A stretch of 26,483 nt of DNA, from NCBI GenBank assembly GCA_016882585.1, contig VGPP01000005.1:1-26483 (forward strand). The letters run 5' to 3'. The notes under the pieces are model-generated. The model searched no databases. It was not told where the DNA came from and worked only from the letters and a program-made list of their open reading frames with translations. How positions within the stretch are numbered: the stretch's first letter is position 1; the number at the start of each line of letters is the position of its first letter. The translations under genes and the position numbers were made by a program. This DNA is from Cyanobacteria bacterium M_surface_7_m2_037. Lineage in GTDB: Bacteria; Cyanobacteriota; Cyanobacteriia; PCC-6307; Cyanobiaceae. Positions 1-7,886 of the stretch are shown in pieces.

Positions 1-2
1 AG

Positions 3-278
3 GCAGATGTGGCGGCTTCGCTGGCTGAACACCTCACCTGGGCGGAATCCCTGCTGGTGGATCCACCCCGCAAGGGGCTCACACCGGAGGTGATGGAGGC
101 GATCCTGCAGGCACCGCCGCGGCGCCTGGCCTACATCAGCTGCAACCCCGCCACCCTCGCGCGCGACCTGGGGCGGCTCACCAGCGAAGCCGGCTACCGG
201 CTACGACCGGTGCAGCCGGTGGATTTCTTCCCCCAGACGAGCCACGTGGAGTGCGTGGCCCTGCTGGAACGTGATTAA
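3..278 (+). CDS. rlmD: 23S rRNA (uracil-C5)-methyltransferase, RlmD/TrmA family, C-terminal part
   Basis: This is the 3' end of a gene whose start lies before the window; the reading frame is open from base 3. The family transfers a methyl group from S-adenosylmethionine to C5 of a uridine in 23S rRNA (RlmD) or tRNA (TrmA). The visible 91 or so residues carry the family hallmarks: DPPRKG (around bases 60-77), the catalytic-cysteine motif SCNPATLARD (Cys codon at 141-143), and the general-base glutamate in HVEC near the end. These three motifs in this order are diagnostic for RNA m5U methyltransferases. Whether the target is U1939, U747 or tRNA U54 cannot be settled from this fragment. The stop codon overlaps the end of pheT on the other strand by 4 bases. 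Confidence 0.88.
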   Translation, partial: ADVAASLAEHLTWAESLLVDPPRKGLTPEVMEAILQAPPRRLAYISCNPATLARDLGRLTSEAGYRLRPVQPVDFFPQTSHVECVALLERD

Positions 279-2737
279 GCCCGCAGCTGCGCGCCGAACT
301 GTTTCTCCAGGGCGGCGCGGATCTTCGCGTGGGCGGCGTCCACATCGGCATCGGTGAGGGTGCGCTTGGGATCGCGGTAGCGCAGGCGGAAGGCCTGGCT
401 GCAGCTGCCGGCGGCCACCTGTTCGCCTTCGTAGCGATCCACCAGTTCGGCCTGCTCGAGCAGGGGCTTGCCGGCCTTGCGGATCGCCTGCAACAGCTGG
501 CCGCTGGCGGTGCTGCTGGGCACCACAAGAGCCAGATCGCGCTCGGAGGCGGGCACGGTGGCGAAGGCGGCGAAGGCCGGCTGCCAGCGGTTGCGGCGGG
601 TGGCGGCGCTGAGCAGCTGAGGCACCTCCAGTTGGAACAGGTAGGTGGCGGCGGGCAGGTCGTAGCGCTCCGCCAGTTCCGGGTGCACCTGGCCGAACCA
701 GCCGGCGGGGCGACCTTCCACCACCACCTGAGCGGCGCGGCCGGGATGCAGCAGCGGCTCATCGCTGAGGCGGCGATCCTCCACGGGCAGCTTGAGGCTG
801 TCGAGGGCCTGCTGCAGCACACCGCGGGCCTGGAAGTAATCGAGGGCTTGCGGTTTGCCGCTGCTGCTCCACAGCTCGGCCTGGCGGGCACCACAGATCA
901 CGCCGGCCAGCTGCAGCCGCTGTCCGCCGTCCTTGGCGGTGGCATCAAACACATTGCCCAGCTCAAAGGCCCAGAAGCCGCTGCGGCCGGCCTGCAGATT
1001 GCGTTGGGCGGCTGCCAGCAGTTCATCCACCAGGCTGTCGCGCAGGTGGCTGTAATCGGCCAGCAGGGGGTTGGCAAGGGCCACGCGCTTGGCCGGATCC
1101 GCCCCGGGCCGCTCGGAAGCGGCAGGGCCCAGGGAGAGGCTGCAGGTTTCCTGCAGACCAGCGGCAGCAAGCATCCGGCGCAGACGCCGTTCGGCCTGCT
1201 GCTCATCGCTGAGGCCGCCCGGCTCGATCGGGTCGGGCAGGTGGCTGGCAAAGCGGTCGTAGCCCACCAGGCGAGCCACCTCTTCAATCAGGTCCACCTC
1301 GCGCTGGAGATCCATAGCGCGGGAGGGGGGCACCTGCACCTGCCAGCCCTCGTCGTCTGGGCTGAGGCTGCACCCCAGGGCGGTGAGGATCTGCTCGATC
1401 TCGGCATCGGGCAGGTCGCTCTCGTTGCCCTCGGCATCCACCACGGGGCCGAGCAGGTTGTGCAGGGCGTCGCTGCGAAGATTCAGGGCCGGGCGGGGCG
1501 CCTCCTGGCGCTCGTGGCACCAGCGCCCCTCCAGCTGGGCGCCGGAGAGCTCCTGGAGCAGCTGCACGGCCCGATCGGCGGCGGTGAGGGTCACCTCCCG
1601 CGGCAAACCTTTCTCAAAACGGCTGCTGGCATCGGTGCGCAGGCCCACGCTGCGGGCACTGCGGCGCACGGTTTGCGGCGCAAACATCGCCGCCTCCAGC
1701 CAGATGCTGGTGGTGGTGTCGTCCACACAGCTGTTGTCGCCACCGATCACACCGGCTAGGGCGACGGCCTGATCGGCGTAGCTCACCACCCAGGCTTCCT
1801 CGCTGAGGCTGTGCTCACTGGCATCAAGGGCCTTGAACGCCTCGCCGGAGCGGCCGTTACGCAGATCGAGGCGGGCCGGATCGGCCTGGCCGCCGCTGAG
1901 GGCCGCCAGCTTGGCGGCATCAAAGGCATGCAGAGGCTGGCCGAACTCGAGCATCACCAGATTGGTGATGTCGACCACGGTGTTGATCGGGCGCAGACCA
2001 GCGCGCTCCAGCCGGCTCTGCAGCCACGGGGGCGAGGGCGCCACCTGGATGCCGCTCAGGGCGGTCACGCTGAACAGACCACCGGCTTCGATCCGCTCCT
2101 GAACGCCTGCATCCACCGGCAACGGCTGGGCCGCCACGGCCGGGGCGGCAGCGGGCAGGGTGAGTGCAGCGCCGCTGAGGGCTGCCACTTCCCGGGCGAT
2201 GCCCTGCATGGAGAGGCCATCGGGCCGGTTGGCGGTGATCGCCAGCTCGAGCACCTGGTCGTCGAGGCCGAACAACGGACCCACGGGGGTGCCCAGGGCC
2301 GGCACGCTCTCCAGGGCCTCATCGAGGATCACAATCCCATCAGAGCTGTCGGCCAGGCCGAGCTCGGAGAGGGAGCAGATCATGCCGCTGCTGGGCACGC
2401 CACGCAGTTCGGCTGGTTTGATCGTGAGATCCACTGCCGGTAGATACGAACCCACCGTGGCCACCGCCACATGAATGCCGGCGCGTACGTTTTTGGCACC
2501 GCACACGATCTGCAGCGGTTCGGCGGCGCCGATCGCCACCGTGCAAACGCTCAACTTGTCGGCGTTGGGGTGCTGCTCGCGGCTCTGCACATGGCCCACC
2601 ACCACACCGGCGGCACGGGCAGCGAGATCCTCGATCTCCTCCACTTCGAAACCGGCCACCGAGAGGCGCTCCGCCAGCTCATCGGTGGGCAGATCACAGG
2701 CCACCAGCTCCCGCAGCCATTGGAGCGAGACCCGCAT
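275..2737 (-). CDS. pheT: Phenylalanyl-tRNA synthetase beta subunit
   Basis: This gene encodes the beta subunit of the alpha2-beta2 enzyme that charges tRNA-Phe in the cytoplasm. At 820 residues it has the usual bacterial length. It opens with the typical MRVSLQWLRELV and then an OB-fold tRNA-binding domain (about residues 40-150, with HPNADKLSVC). The B3/B4 editing region (about 210-390) and B5 domain (about 400-480) follow, and a C-terminal anticodon-binding FDX-ACB domain (about 725-820) contains SERDLALVV and ends in FGAQLRA. The ATG at 2735-2737 is a clear start. pheS is not adjacent in this window. The gene is divergent from rpmG across a 116-base gap that must hold both promoters. Long open frames on the opposite strand here are GC-driven shadows. 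Confidence 0.97.
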   Translation of the reverse strand: MRVSLQWLRELVACDLPTDELAERLSVAGFEVEEIEDLAARAAGVVVGHVQSREQHPNADKLSVCTVAIGAAEPLQIVCGAKNVRAGIHVAVATVGSYLPAVDLTIKPAELRGVPSSGMICSLSELGLADSSDGIVILDEALESVPALGTPVGPLFGLDDQVLELAITANRPDGLSMQGIAREVAALSGAALTLPAAAPAVAAQPLPVDAGVQERIEAGGLFSVTALSGIQVAPSPPWLQSRLERAGLRPINTVVDITNLVMLEFGQPLHAFDAAKLAALSGGQADPARLDLRNGRSGEAFKALDASEHSLSEEAWVVSYADQAVALAGVIGGDNSCVDDTTTSIWLEAAMFAPQTVRRSARSVGLRTDASSRFEKGLPREVTLTAADRAVQLLQELSGAQLEGRWCHERQEAPRPALNLRSDALHNLLGPVVDAEGNESDLPDAEIEQILTALGCSLSPDDEGWQVQVPPSRAMDLQREVDLIEEVARLVGYDRFASHLPDPIEPGGLSDEQQAERRLRRMLAAAGLQETCSLSLGPAASERPGADPAKRVALANPLLADYSHLRDSLVDELLAAAQRNLQAGRSGFWAFELGNVFDATAKDGGQRLQLAGVICGARQAELWSSSGKPQALDYFQARGVLQQALDSLKLPVEDRRLSDEPLLHPGRAAQVVVEGRPAGWFGQVHPELAERYDLPAATYLFQLEVPQLLSAATRRNRWQPAFAAFATVPASERDLALVVPSSTASGQLLQAIRKAGKPLLEQAELVDRYEGEQVAAGSCSQAFRLRYRDPKRTLTDADVDAAHAKIRAALEKQFGAQLRA

Positions 2738-2802
2738 GTCAGAACGTTCGCAATCGGCCGACTCTAAAGACCGGGCCTACAGGGAGAGGTCAGGCGACAC
2801 GG

Positions 2803-2808
2803 TATGGT
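2803..2808 (+). promoter_or_regulatory. Candidate -10 element for rpmG
   Basis: The hexamer TATGGT lies 45 bases before the rpmG ATG in the divergent pheT-rpmG gap and resembles a sigma-70-type -10 box (TANNNT). No convincing -35 is visible at the expected spacing, so this is only a plausible promoter for the rpmG-rpsR transcript. Confidence 0.35.
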
Positions 2809-2853
2809 TGATCGCTGTCCAACACGCATCGCCCAAGCGAGGCAACGTCCTTT

Positions 2854-3048
2854 ATGGCTAAGAACAAGGGCGTCCGGATCGTGATCACTCTCGAGTGCAC
2901 CGAATGCCGGTCCAACCCCGCCAAGCGGTCTCCTGGTGTGTCCCGTTACACCACCCAGAAGAACCGCCGCAACACCACTGAACGGATCGAACTGAAGAAG
3001 TTCTGCCCGCACTGCAACAAGTCGACGGTCCACAAAGAGATCAAGTGA
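2854..3048 (+). CDS. rpmG: Ribosomal protein bL33
   Basis: This 64-residue protein of the large ribosomal subunit begins MAKNKGVRIVITLECTEC and ends CPHCNKSTVHKEIK. Both CxxC pairs (CTEC and CPHC) are present, so this is the zinc-binding form of L33 rather than the zinc-independent paralogue. It is slightly longer than the ~50-residue enterobacterial form, which is normal for cyanobacteria and plastids. It sits 68 bases upstream of rpsR in the same direction, the conserved cyanobacterial and plastid order rpl33-rps18. The ATG gives the canonical N-terminus. Confidence 0.97.
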   Translation: MAKNKGVRIVITLECTECRSNPAKRSPGVSRYTTQKNRRNTTERIELKKFCPHCNKSTVHKEIK

Positions 3049-3116
3049 TCTCGGCTGTGACGCCAACGCCTGCTGTGTAGTCAGCGCCTTCTGCCTTTCA
3101 CCTTCTTCGTTCAGTC

Positions 3117-3338
3117 ATGGCCAGTTCCTTCTTCAAGAAGCGCCTTTCGCCGATCAAACCCGGCGACCCGATCGACTACAAAGACGTCGATCTGCTCAAG
3201 AAGTTCATCACCGAGCGCGGCAAGATTCTGCCCCGCCGTCTCACCGGCCTCACCGCCAAGCAGCAGCGCGACCTCACCAATGCGGTGAAGCGCGCACGCA
3301 TCGTGGCGCTGCTGCCCTTCGTGAATCCCGAGGGCTGA
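3117..3338 (+). CDS. rpsR: Ribosomal protein bS18
   Basis: This gene encodes a 73-residue small-subunit ribosomal protein that binds with S6 near the 16S rRNA platform. The sequence holds the conserved core of the family: IDYKDVDLLKKFITERGKILPRRLTGL, split here as IDYKDVDLLKKF (about residues 20-31) and ITERGKILPRRLTGL (about 32-46), followed by KQQRDLTNAVKRARIVALLPF. The ATG start is unambiguous and no strong Shine-Dalgarno precedes it. It follows rpmG and is followed within 5-35 bases by an RNase II-family gene, so the three are likely one transcript. Confidence 0.97.
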   Translation: MASSFFKKRLSPIKPGDPIDYKDVDLLKKFITERGKILPRRLTGLTAKQQRDLTNAVKRARIVALLPFVNPEG

Positions 3339-3342
3339 TCCC

Positions 3343-5382
3343 CTGGCATCCGCGGCCTTCCATCCCGGCGATTTGGTCGGCGTTCAGGAATCCCGCGGAG
3401 CCCAGCTCGCGGTTGTCGAGTCGATCCAAGGCAGCAAAGCGCGCCTTCGGATCGGCTTCGACGCCAAACAATCGGTGTTGCCCCAGCGTCAGCTGGACCT
3501 GATCTGCCCCCTGCCCTCCGGCCACGATGTGCCGCAGCGGCTGGGGGCTTTGCCTTGGGCGCTGAAACCCGAAGCACTCGCGCAAGCTGCTCTCAGCCGT
3601 CGCGCCTGGGGCGCGGCCTGGTTGCTGCTGCTGGAATCAGATGAGACGGTTGCGCTCCCTGATTTCGCCGATCTTGTGTGCGGCGGTACCGAGCCGGCGC
3701 AGCTGGCGGTGTGCTGGCTGGAGCTGGTGGGCGCGCAGCAATGGTTTCGCTTCAAGCAGGGGGAGATCCAAGCGCGCAGCGCCGCTGAATTGAAACCGCT
3801 GCGGCGCGAGAAACGCCTCAAGCAGCTGGCGGAGCAGCGGGAGCAGGAGTGGATTCAGCTGCTGCGCGCCCGCCAGCCCTTGCAAGCCGAGGCCCTGCCG
3901 GTTGAACAGCAACGCCGGCTGGAGGCCCTGAAGCAGCTGGCGGCGGGCCAACTGGAGCTGGAGCAACTGGAGCCAGCGCTGCGCCAGAGCCTCAGTGCGC
4001 TGCACCTGGGCCACGACCGCGGCGATCTACGCCATCTGCTGGTGGATCTGGGCCAGTGGGACCGGCACCACCTGGTGTCGATGGGGGGCACCACCTGGAG
4101 CCTGGGCTTCAGCGCTGAGCTGGAGGCAGAAGCCGAACGCCTGTTGGCGCTGAACGAGCAGGAGCTCCCCGGTGACGCCGAGCGGCTCGATCTCACCGGC
4201 CAACGCTGCGTGACGATCGACGACGACGACACCCGCGACATCGACGACGGCCTGGCGCTGGAGCGCCGCGCGGATGGCGGGATGCGGCTCTGGATCCATG
4301 TGGCCGATCCGGGCCGTCTGGTTGAGCCGGAGTCGCCCCTGGATTTGGAGGCACGCCGGCGCGGCAGCAGCCTTTATCTGGCCAGCGGCAATTTGCCGAT
4401 GTTCCCGCTGGCGCTCACCACGGGTCCCTTCAGCCTGCGGGCCGGCGTGCGCAGCGCCGCCTGGAGCACTTGGGTGGATCTCGATGCCGAGGGTGAGATC
4501 GCCAATTACGGCATTGTGCGCAGCTGGGTGAAGCCCACCTTCCGGCTGAGCTACAGCGATGCCGATGATCTGATTGATCTGGCCCCACCGGAAGAACCGG
4601 ATCTGGCGGATCTCGATCAACTGCTCGATCGGCGCCGCCAGTGGCGCGTGCGCCAGGGCGCGTTGCTGATGGATCTGCCCGAGGGGCGCATTCGCAGCCG
4701 CGATGGCGAACCGGTGCTGGAGGTGAGCGAACCCAGCCCGTCGCGGGCGATGGTGGCCGAAGCGATGATCCTGGCCGGTGCCCTCGCGGCCCGCTTCGGC
4801 GTGGAGCACGGCGTTGCGCTGCCCTTCCGCAGCCAGCTGCCTGCCGAGCTGCCCCCACAGGCGGAGCTGGATGCACTGCCGGATGGCGCGGTGCGCTTTG
4901 CAGCCATCAAGCGCTGCCTGAGCCGGGGCCTGATGGGCACCCAGGCTGCCCCGCATTTCAGCCTGGGGCTCCCGGCCTACGCCCAGGCCACCTCACCGAT
5001 CCGCCGCTACGGCGATCTGGTGGTACAACGCCAGACCCAGGCGCAGCTCAGCGGTGGCAGCCCCCTCAGTGAAGACGCGCTGCAGGAGCTGCTCAGCGGT
5101 TTCGATGGCGCAGTGCGAGAAGGCATCGGCATCTCCCGCGAAGACCAGCGCCATTGGCAGCAGGTGTGGTTTGAAGCCCACAAAAGCGGCCAATGGTGCG
5201 CGGATTTCCTGCGCTGGCTCCGCCCCCAGGACCGCCTCGGCCTGGTGCGCATTGATGATCTGGCGATGGACCTAGCGGCCGAATGCCCCCAGAACGCCCA
5301 GCCCGGGGAGGCGCTGCTGCTGCGGGTGCAGCAGGTGGATTCGCTGCGCGATCAGCTAAGGCTGGTGGCGTCAGCCAGCTAA
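3343..5382 (+). CDS. RNase II/R-family 3'-5' exoribonuclease
   Basis: The product is a processive 3'-5' exoribonuclease of the RNB family, acting in the cytoplasm on mRNA and structured RNA ends. The catalytic RNB domain is shown by IDDDDTRDIDDGLALE (around bases 4217-4260), whose aspartates coordinate Mg2+. Later RNB sequence reads QATSPIRRYGDLVVQRQ (around 4984-5036). The C-terminus (GEALLLRVQQVDSLRDQLRLV) resembles a degenerate S1/OB segment. No ATG is available. A TTG at 3373 would delete the N-terminal FHPGDLVGVQE-type segment, so I prefer the in-frame CTG at 3343, giving 679 residues; the frame is closed by a stop at 3322-3324. The 5-base gap after rpsR suggests co-transcription. It overlaps the FAD oxidoreductase by 12 bases at the 3' end. 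Confidence 0.9.
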   Translation: MASAAFHPGDLVGVQESRGAQLAVVESIQGSKARLRIGFDAKQSVLPQRQLDLICPLPSGHDVPQRLGALPWALKPEALAQAALSRRAWGAAWLLLLESDETVALPDFADLVCGGTEPAQLAVCWLELVGAQQWFRFKQGEIQARSAAELKPLRREKRLKQLAEQREQEWIQLLRARQPLQAEALPVEQQRRLEALKQLAAGQLELEQLEPALRQSLSALHLGHDRGDLRHLLVDLGQWDRHHLVSMGGTTWSLGFSAELEAEAERLLALNEQELPGDAERLDLTGQRCVTIDDDDTRDIDDGLALERRADGGMRLWIHVADPGRLVEPESPLDLEARRRGSSLYLASGNLPMFPLALTTGPFSLRAGVRSAAWSTWVDLDAEGEIANYGIVRSWVKPTFRLSYSDADDLIDLAPPEEPDLADLDQLLDRRRQWRVRQGALLMDLPEGRIRSRDGEPVLEVSEPSPSRAMVAEAMILAGALAARFGVEHGVALPFRSQLPAELPPQAELDALPDGAVRFAAIKRCLSRGLMGTQAAPHFSLGLPAYAQATSPIRRYGDLVVQRQTQAQLSGGSPLSEDALQELLSGFDGAVREGIGISREDQRHWQQVWFEAHKSGQWCADFLRWLRPQDRLGLVRIDDLAMDLAAECPQNAQPGEALLLRVQQVDSLRDQLRLVASAS

Positions 5383-7176
5383 ACGCGAAACCCGTAGCCA
5401 GGGCCCCCAGGGGTTGACGTTGCCGATCAACTCCGCTGACAGGGGGCCCTCCAGCTCACCCAGCCAATGGTGCATCGATGGCTCAAGCGTGATCACGGGC
5501 CAGATCTCCCCGCTGTTGGTGGTGAAACGGAACCCTCCGGTGGCTTCCGCCTCGATCGTGCCCGACCAGAGCTGTTCGTGGCGGCTCGCTGGGATTGGAT
5601 ACTGAGTCGCTGAGCCACCACCAACCAGGCCGTGCGCGAATCGTTGGGGGTTCGCCAGCACAGCCTCCTGCCGCTCATGCCAATGGGGGTGATGCCAGGG
5701 GGTGTCCCACAGCGGAGCAATGGCCGACGGGGCATGGGGATCTGAGATCAAGGCGGTCTGCAGTTCACGCACGGGGAGCTGAGCGGGGGACACGCCCACA
5801 CGCACGGCGAGCGCCGCCGCTGCTCCTGCAGCCTGCCCCACGTTCAAGATCAGGGGCTGCAGGCGCGTGGCACCGTTCGCCATATGGCTGGTGCTGAAGG
5901 CCTTATCGGCAGCCAAGAGGTTGTCGATGGCTTCACTCATCAAGGCGCCATAGGGGATACAGAACGGCGTACCTGTCCAGCGGCCACCCCAGGGGCAGCT
6001 TTTCGGGGCAAGGGGCCAATCAGCCCCGGGGTAGTGGTGGTCGTTGGCGTAGTTCCCCACTGCGATCGATTGCAGCTCTCCGGCGTCATTCAGTGGTAGG
6101 GCACCGACAGAAGTCCCACTGGATTGCGGCAGTAGGTGCTGCTCAATCACCGTCTGGCAACCGATCAGACGTCGTCCTTCGCGCCAGTAGGGCATGGCGG
6201 CCAGCCAGGGGGCTGGGCTGCCCGTCTCCGCGGGAAAGGCATCGCCAAGGTGCAACCAACCGCTGCTGGCCTCTTGAAGCGCTTCAGCAAAGCGCAGGCT
6301 GTGGGCCTGCATCTCCCCGTAGAGCTCGGCTTCCTGCTTGGGATCACCGCAGAAGGCCCGCTCCAGGCTCCAATGCCAATCGTTGCCGTGCAACGGCCAA
6401 TTCAGCATCACCAAGCCTCCGGGTAGGCGCCCATAGGTGATGGTTCGCTCCAGCCCAAAGTTGTGGCAGGCCTCTTCGAATGGCGCTGCGAGGTTCGGCC
6501 GGCCTTCTGGATCAATGCCTCGGGCGGATTCCTTGGGCAGCCGATCGCTCTGCAGCTGTCCCATCACCACCCAGGTGGGGGACTGCACGAGCTGCTCGCG
6601 AAAGAAGGCATCCGTGTTGATCCGCTCCTGGCTCGGAGCACTGGGCTCTCCCCACTGCTCTTGGGGCTCCCAACCGAAGCGGAACGGCGCCTCCGCCAGC
6701 GGCAGCAGATCGCCGCGATCGCTGCCATCGATCACCACCTGGCAGCGCACGCGCCGCTGCTCGCCCGCGATCTCAACGCTCACCGCAGTGATCAGCGATC
6801 CTTGCCGCTCAACAGCCAGTAACCGGCAGCCGGGCCACCAGAGCAGCTTCGGCTCGGCGCGCACCCAGTCCTGCAGGATCTGCTCCGCTGTGGTGGGCCG
6901 GTAACCGAAGCAACTCACCCAGTTGTGATCGAGCCCCTCCGGTTCGCGCCGCTCCAGCTCCCGCAGAAAGGCGCCCCACAGCCCCGTTTGCCAGGGGGTG
7001 AGCTCATTGCCATCGGGGCAGCACACGCCGGCGGCACTCACCATTCCCCCTAACCAGCTGCCAGGGGTGAGCAGCAGCGTATTTGCGCCTCCACGTGCTG
7101 CCTGAATCGCCGCTGCCGCACCACCGGTGCCGCCGCCCCACACGAGCACGTCCACCGCGTCGATCGAGGGGGTCAT
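5371..7176 (-). CDS. FAD-dependent oxidoreductase (FAD_oxidored-type)
   Basis: This 601-residue protein is predicted to be a soluble flavoprotein; the substrate is unknown. A beta-alpha-beta dinucleotide-binding fold opens the sequence (VDVLVWGGGTGGAAAAIQAA, residues 8-27), giving a GGGTGG variant of GxGxxG. It is followed by LLLTPGSWLGGMVSAAGV, typical of the large FAD_oxidored group (PF12831-like). Downstream segments such as VVIDGSDRGDLLPLAEAPF and the C-terminal NLLAADKAFSTSHMANGATR fit the second FAD-contact region of that group. I start at the ATG at 7174-7176, directly before the nucleotide-binding strand; an upstream frame from 7227 adds 17 residues without family character. It is isolated between convergent RNase II and divergent vapBC, so context gives no pathway. 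Confidence 0.8.
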   Translation of the reverse strand: MTPSIDAVDVLVWGGGTGGAAAAIQAARGGANTLLLTPGSWLGGMVSAAGVCCPDGNELTPWQTGLWGAFLRELERREPEGLDHNWVSCFGYRPTTAEQILQDWVRAEPKLLWWPGCRLLAVERQGSLITAVSVEIAGEQRRVRCQVVIDGSDRGDLLPLAEAPFRFGWEPQEQWGEPSAPSQERINTDAFFREQLVQSPTWVVMGQLQSDRLPKESARGIDPEGRPNLAAPFEEACHNFGLERTITYGRLPGGLVMLNWPLHGNDWHWSLERAFCGDPKQEAELYGEMQAHSLRFAEALQEASSGWLHLGDAFPAETGSPAPWLAAMPYWREGRRLIGCQTVIEQHLLPQSSGTSVGALPLNDAGELQSIAVGNYANDHHYPGADWPLAPKSCPWGGRWTGTPFCIPYGALMSEAIDNLLAADKAFSTSHMANGATRLQPLILNVGQAAGAAAALAVRVGVSPAQLPVRELQTALISDPHAPSAIAPLWDTPWHHPHWHERQEAVLANPQRFAHGLVGGGSATQYPIPASRHEQLWSGTIEAEATGGFRFTTNSGEIWPVITLEPSMHHWLGELEGPLSAELIGNVNPWGPWLRVSRLAG

Positions 7177-7256
7177 GGGTGGTGGCAACAGGGCAATACG
7201 GCCAGCCTGGCAGCAGATCGTGGGCAACGAAATGCCGATCGATCGCCACCCCGGGC

Positions 7257-7262
7257 TACGCT
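7257..7262 (+). promoter_or_regulatory. Candidate -10 element for vapBC
   Basis: TACGCT lies only 6 bases before the antitoxin ATG (7269). If used, transcription would start at or within a base or two of the start codon and the mRNA would be essentially leaderless. No Shine-Dalgarno sequence is visible, which agrees with that reading. Confidence 0.35.
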
Positions 7263-7268
7263 GAAGCC

Positions 7269-7472
7269 ATGGAACTCACAACTGTCTCCCCGAAATACCA
7301 AGTCGTTATCCCCAAGCGAATTCGCGAGCAGTTCGACTTGACGCCTGGTCAGCAACTTCAGGTGATCGCCTTGCCGGGCCGCATCGAGCTCGTGCCAAGC
7401 CGCTCACCTGCAGCACTGCGCGGCTTTCTGTCCGGTGCAAACAGCTTTGAGCGGGAGTCTGATCGTCTGTGA
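7269..7472 (+). CDS. vapB: AbrB/MazE-type antitoxin (VapB-like)
   Basis: This 67-residue protein has an N-terminal swapped-hairpin AbrB fold: MELTTVSPKYQVVIPKRIRE (residues 1-20) is the classic SPKxQVxIPKxIRE signature, followed by FDLTPGQQLQVI and a second strand GRIELVP. This domain binds operator DNA; the C-terminal tail (ALRGFLSGANSFERESDRL) is the usual toxin-wrapping segment. The downstream PIN-domain toxin overlaps it by 4 bases (GTGA), the typical translational coupling of a type II toxin-antitoxin pair. The antitoxin probably autoregulates the operon. The ATG at 7269 was chosen because the fold begins there; the open frame upstream to 7083 is antisense to the FAD gene. Confidence 0.9.
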   Translation: MELTTVSPKYQVVIPKRIREQFDLTPGQQLQVIALPGRIELVPSRSPAALRGFLSGANSFERESDRL

Positions 7473-7855
7473 CGTCACAACGCGCCGTTGTTGATTCGTC
7501 AGGCTGGATTGAGCTGTTCACCAATGGCCCCCAAGCCGACCGCTTTCTGCCGGTGCTCGAGGCCGAACACGCTCTGGTGATCCCTGCGATCAGCATCCTG
7601 GAGGTGTTCAAGTGGATCCTTCGTGAGCACAGTGAAGCCGAAGCCATTCAGGCAGCCGCTGTGATGCAGCGCGGTCTGGTGGTGGACCTCGACACGCCGT
7701 TGGCGATTGCAGCCGCACAGCTCAGTCACACATTGCGGCTGCCCATGGCCGACAGCATCATCCTGGCGACCGCCCGGTGCCATCAGGCCCGCCTGTACAC
7801 CATGGACACCGATTTCCAGGGACTCTCCGACGTGGAGCTGATCCCGAAGCGGTGA
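7469..7855 (+). CDS. vapC: PIN-domain ribonuclease toxin (VapC family)
   Basis: The product is a 128-residue PIN-domain endoribonuclease, the toxin partner of the preceding AbrB-type antitoxin; VapC enzymes usually cleave tRNA or rRNA. All acidic residues expected at the Mg2+ site are visible: Asp9 (VVDSSGWIE), Glu45 (ISILEVFK), Asp95 (MADSIILATA) and Asp113/Asp115 (MDTDF). The length is normal and nothing is truncated, so the toxin should be active. The GTG start overlaps the antitoxin stop as GTGA. The pair is inserted between the FAD oxidoreductase and metG, inside otherwise core DNA. Confidence 0.92.
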   Translation: MTSQRAVVDSSGWIELFTNGPQADRFLPVLEAEHALVIPAISILEVFKWILREHSEAEAIQAAAVMQRGLVVDLDTPLAIAAAQLSHTLRLPMADSIILATARCHQARLYTMDTDFQGLSDVELIPKR

Positions 7856-7873
7856 TGGCCAATCCCCGCTCCG

Positions 7874-7879
7874 TAGGAT
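7874..7879 (+). promoter_or_regulatory. Candidate -10 element for metG
   Basis: TAGGAT ends 7 bases before the metG ATG (7887). As for vapB, the spacing predicts a transcript starting at or very near the start codon. There is no Shine-Dalgarno sequence in the gap. This is an inference from spacing only. Confidence 0.35.
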
Positions 7880-7886
7880 CCGCCCG

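Noticed and set aside
329..1759. Long plus-strand open frame (476 codons) opposite pheT
   Set aside because: It lies wholly antisense to a clear pheT gene; glycine/alanine/histidine-rich composition is the usual high-GC shadow.
4027..4956. 309-codon minus-strand frame opposite the RNase II gene
   Set aside because: Antisense to intact RNB catalytic motifs and without any recognisable domain.
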